A DNA stretch of 64,000 bases. It comes from Elusimicrobia bacterium GWA2_61_42. GTDB taxonomy: Bacteria; Elusimicrobiota; Elusimicrobia; Elusimicrobiales; UBA9959. The stretch is from assembly GCA_001799615.1 (NCBI GenBank), contig MGTU01000020.1, forward strand, positions 44,704 to 108,703, read 5' to 3'. Of the stretch, positions 61,844-64,000 are shown piece by piece. Every line of letters starts with the position of its first letter. The first letter of the stretch is position 1. The translations under genes and the position numbers were made by a program. Below the pieces are notes generated by a model that saw nothing but the letters and a program-made list of their open reading frames with translations, did no database searches and had not been told where the DNA came from.

Positions 61844-62203
61844 TCAGCCCAGCACTTTCTCCGCCAGCTCCCGTATTTCGTCTATACCGAACGGCTTTAT
61901 CAGGAAGCCGTCCAGTTCCACGCCCGGGACCAGGGGGGTGGTGATATTGGAAACCGAGCCGGTGATGGCGATAAGCTTCGTCTGCGGGCTGGCGGCGCGG
62001 ATGCGCCTGATGACTTCCTCGCCGCGCATATCCGGCATTTTCAGGTCGCAGATCACGGCGCCGAACGTTTCGGTCTCCAGCAGCGCCAGCGCCGAGGCCC
62101 CGTCCGGCCGCTCGGCCACGGTCCAGCCGCGGCTGGAAAGGGCGCGCCGGACGTAATTCCTCACCAGGTCCTCGTCGTCTATTATCAGTATTTTCTTTTC
62201 CAT
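61844..62203 (-). CDS. Single-domain response regulator
   Basis: A 119-residue receiver domain alone. DDED (9-12), phospho-acceptor Asp53 (ICDLKMPD), Thr in AITGS and Lys in IKPFG are all present. It follows the kinase gene by 2 nt, so it is the likely phosphate acceptor of that kinase. Confidence 0.93.
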   Translation of the reverse strand: MEKKILIIDDEDLVRNYVRRALSSRGWTVAERPDGASALALLETETFGAVICDLKMPDMRGEEVIRRIRAASPQTKLIAITGSVSNITTPLVPGVELDGFLIKPFGIDEIRELAEKVLG

Positions 62204-62205
62204 CG

Positions 62206-63759
62206 TCAGACGGGCAGGCTGATGGTGAACGTGGAGCCCTTGCCGGGCTCGCTCTGCGCTTTGATGGTCCCGTTGTGCTTGTTGATGAGGCCCAGGCAGA
62301 CCGAAAGGCCGAGCCCGGTGCCCTTGCCCACCGGTTTGGTGGTGAAGAAAGGGTCGAAGATCCTGCCGAGTATCTCCCCGCTGATGCCGGCGCCGGTGTC
62401 GGTTATGGCGACCATGACCATTTCCCTGCCGTCGGGGGATTTCAGGGGGCTGGTGCTTATGGTTAGTTCGCCGCCTTCGGCCATGGCGTCCCTGGCGTTG
62501 GTGAAAAGGTTGAGGAACACCTGCATCAGCTGCTGGAAGTCGGCGTTCACCATCGGCAGCCCTTCGGCCAGCTGGCGGATTATCTTGATATGCTTAAGTT
62601 CCATCTGCCGGGCGCACAGCGTAAGCGTTTCTTCTATCGCCTCGTTCACGCTGACCGGCTCCACCCGCGTTTTCTCCTGCCGGGCGAAGGAAAGCAGGGA
62701 GACTATGATCTTTTTGCAGCGGAAGACCGCTTTCTCTATGTCTTTGAGGTCCGTGTGGTTCTGGCTGGCGGCGTCCGTGTTCTCCAGCACCAGCTGGGTC
62801 AGGCCCAGGATGCCTGAAAGCGGGTTGTTGATCTCGTGCGCGAGGCCCCCGGCCAGCTGGCCAAGGGCGGACATCTTCTCCGCCTGGATCAGCTGGGACT
62901 GGGTTTCCTGCAGCTGCCGGTAAAGGCTGGAATTGCGCAGCGCCAGGGTTACCAGCGAACCGAAGATCCTGGCCCGCTGCATGTCGTCTTCGGTGAAGTA
63001 GGCCTCGTCCTCCAGGCGGTTTATGTTGATGATCCCGGCCGGCTTGTTGTCCTCCATCAGGGGCAGGAACAGCGAGAACTTTACCTGGTCTATGCCGGGG
63101 ATATCCGAAAACTTTTTATCTTTGGCGGGGTCCTCCACCAGCATTACCGACTTGGAGCCCGCGCCGTCCAGCTGGGCCATCACCCGCGAGCACAGCGCCA
63201 GCCTGGAAGACCTGTGCGCGTCGTCGTCGAGCCCTTCCGATACCGCGATGCGCGGCTGGCCTTCCCTGTCCGGCAGCACCAGCAGCGACTCTTCCGCTTT
63301 CAGGATGCGCGCCACCGAATCTATGATCACGCGCAGCTGCTCTTCCGGGCGCACGGTGGAGAAGATGGCTTTGGCGATGTCGTTGAACTTCCGCTTTTCC
63401 AGCGCCCTTTCCACCACCTTCAGCAGTTCCTTGATCTCGAAAGGCTTGTGCAGGTAGTCGAAAGCGCCCTTGCGCATGCTCTGGATGGCGGTGCCCATCG
63501 TGCCGTGGCCGGTGGCGATGATGACCTCTATTTCCGGGTCCAGCTTCTTCATCTCGCCCAACGCCGTTATGCCGTCCATCCCGGGCATCTGGATGTCCAT
63601 GATGGCCAGGTCGAATTTTTCCGCCCCGACTTTTTTCAGGCCCTGCTCTCCGTCGTACGCGACCGCGACGGTGTAGCCGTGCACCAGCAGGGAGGCGGAG
63701 ATCATCTCCGCTATCTGCACTTCGTCGTCCACGATAAGGATATTGGCTTTTGCGGTCAT
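62206..63759 (-). CDS. Hybrid histidine kinase: receiver-GAF-HisKA-HATPase
   Basis: A 517-residue soluble kinase. Domains in order: receiver (1-120, Asp55 in IMDIQMPG), GAF (about 135-280), coiled coil, HisKA with His308 (GGLAHEINNPLSG), and HATPase_c with the N box (NLFTNARDAM), DTGAGI and GTGLGLS. No membrane helices, so it senses a cytoplasmic signal or is driven by phosphorylation of its N-terminal receiver. The ATG at 63759 is preferred over the TTG at 63771. Confidence 0.93.
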   Translation of the reverse strand: MTAKANILIVDDEVQIAEMISASLLVHGYTVAVAYDGEQGLKKVGAEKFDLAIMDIQMPGMDGITALGEMKKLDPEIEVIIATGHGTMGTAIQSMRKGAFDYLHKPFEIKELLKVVERALEKRKFNDIAKAIFSTVRPEEQLRVIIDSVARILKAEESLLVLPDREGQPRIAVSEGLDDDAHRSSRLALCSRVMAQLDGAGSKSVMLVEDPAKDKKFSDIPGIDQVKFSLFLPLMEDNKPAGIININRLEDEAYFTEDDMQRARIFGSLVTLALRNSSLYRQLQETQSQLIQAEKMSALGQLAGGLAHEINNPLSGILGLTQLVLENTDAASQNHTDLKDIEKAVFRCKKIIVSLLSFARQEKTRVEPVSVNEAIEETLTLCARQMELKHIKIIRQLAEGLPMVNADFQQLMQVFLNLFTNARDAMAEGGELTISTSPLKSPDGREMVMVAITDTGAGISGEILGRIFDPFFTTKPVGKGTGLGLSVCLGLINKHNGTIKAQSEPGKGSTFTISLPV

Positions 63760-63783
63760 AAGGTACCCCAATTGTATAAAATA

Positions 63784-63807
63784 AAAAATCCCCTTTCGGG
63801 GATTTTT
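63784..63807. terminator. Two-way terminator-like hairpin upstream of the kinase gene
   Basis: ATCCCC (63788-63793), TTTC loop, GGGGAT (63798-63803), flanked by A and T runs on both sides. It lies 25 nt before the kinase start, so it either ends a gene beyond the window or acts as an attenuator in the kinase leader. Confidence 0.6.
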
Positions 63808-63888
63808 ATCCGGCGCCGGGGCGCGCCGCCTTTCTTAAGAAAAAAGTTCGGAGTCGGCTTTGCTTCTCGCGTTTCTTCCCGGAGACCG

Positions 63889-63917
63889 CGCCATATTTTT
63901 AGAATAAAAATATGGCG
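63889..63917. repeat. 12-bp perfect inverted repeat
   Basis: CGCCATATTTTT (63889-63900), AGAAT loop, AAAAATATGGCG (63906-63917), followed on the plus strand by GGGGTTTT. It could be a terminator or an operator. No gene is seen from 63772 to the end of the window. Confidence 0.55.
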
Positions 63918-64000
63918 GGGTTTTCAGGATGAAGTTATAACCTACTTTGCGCAACATCCCGAGGTAACATTATAGGTTCCACGTCCCCGCCCATCCTGGG

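Overview
This 64 kb window is high-GC bacterial chromosome (roughly 60-65% G+C by eye). It carries two housekeeping blocks and a surface-glycan cluster, with no phage, insertion sequence, CRISPR array, rRNA or tRNA that I can see. The organism is probably a diderm: it has lipoprotein signal peptides, MreBCD-RodA-PBP2, an Amidase_3 cell-wall hydrolase and many Sec-exported proteins. The gene order, the Gly-rich RRM protein, the TIGR03936 plus RNase G pair and the many Ala/Pro-rich exported proteins would suit Elusimicrobiota. That is an inference from general knowledge, not a proof.

Layout. 1-15.6 kb is an accessory or lineage-specific stretch: a membrane class III adenylate cyclase, a lone cyclic-nucleotide-binding protein, pyroglutamyl peptidase, an aldo/keto reductase lipoprotein, an RRM protein, and several exported proteins of unknown function. 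Among these are a possible secreted kinase-like protein next to a histidine phosphatase, a formylglycine-enzyme-like protein lacking the catalytic cysteines, and a candidate small RNA. 15.6-31.5 kb is the merged S10-spc-alpha ribosomal operon, rplC to rplQ, with secY, adk, map, infA, rpmJ and rpoA. rpsJ and rpmD are absent. 31.5-41.7 kb follows on the same strand with almost no gap: mreBCD, mrdA, rodA, a TIGR03936 protein, RNase G, an amidase and murI. 41.8-45.3 kb holds small exported proteins, a HicA-like protein, a ComB-like protein and queC-queE. 45.5-51.7 kb has an exported phospholipase D, hpt, ftsH, the diadenylate cyclase cdaA with a 32-residue CdaR-like microprotein, and a polysaccharide deacetylase. 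51.7-58.5 kb (minus strand) is a glycan cluster with three glycosyltransferases, a radical SAM/SPASM enzyme, a methyltransferase and a Wzx-type flippase. 58.6-63.8 kb has a methyltransferase, a glycerophosphodiesterase, a response regulator, a CsgG/FlgO-like protein and a two-component pair.

How it fits together. The central 26 kb couples ribosome and RNA polymerase synthesis to secretion, rod-shape peptidoglycan synthesis and RNA decay. Second-messenger signalling appears twice: cAMP (cyclase and binding protein) and c-di-AMP (CdaA). Several genes have a strong -10 box 6-17 nt before the start codon and no Shine-Dalgarno sequence, which suggests leaderless or near-leaderless transcripts. All functional calls come from reading sequence motifs; no database search was possible.
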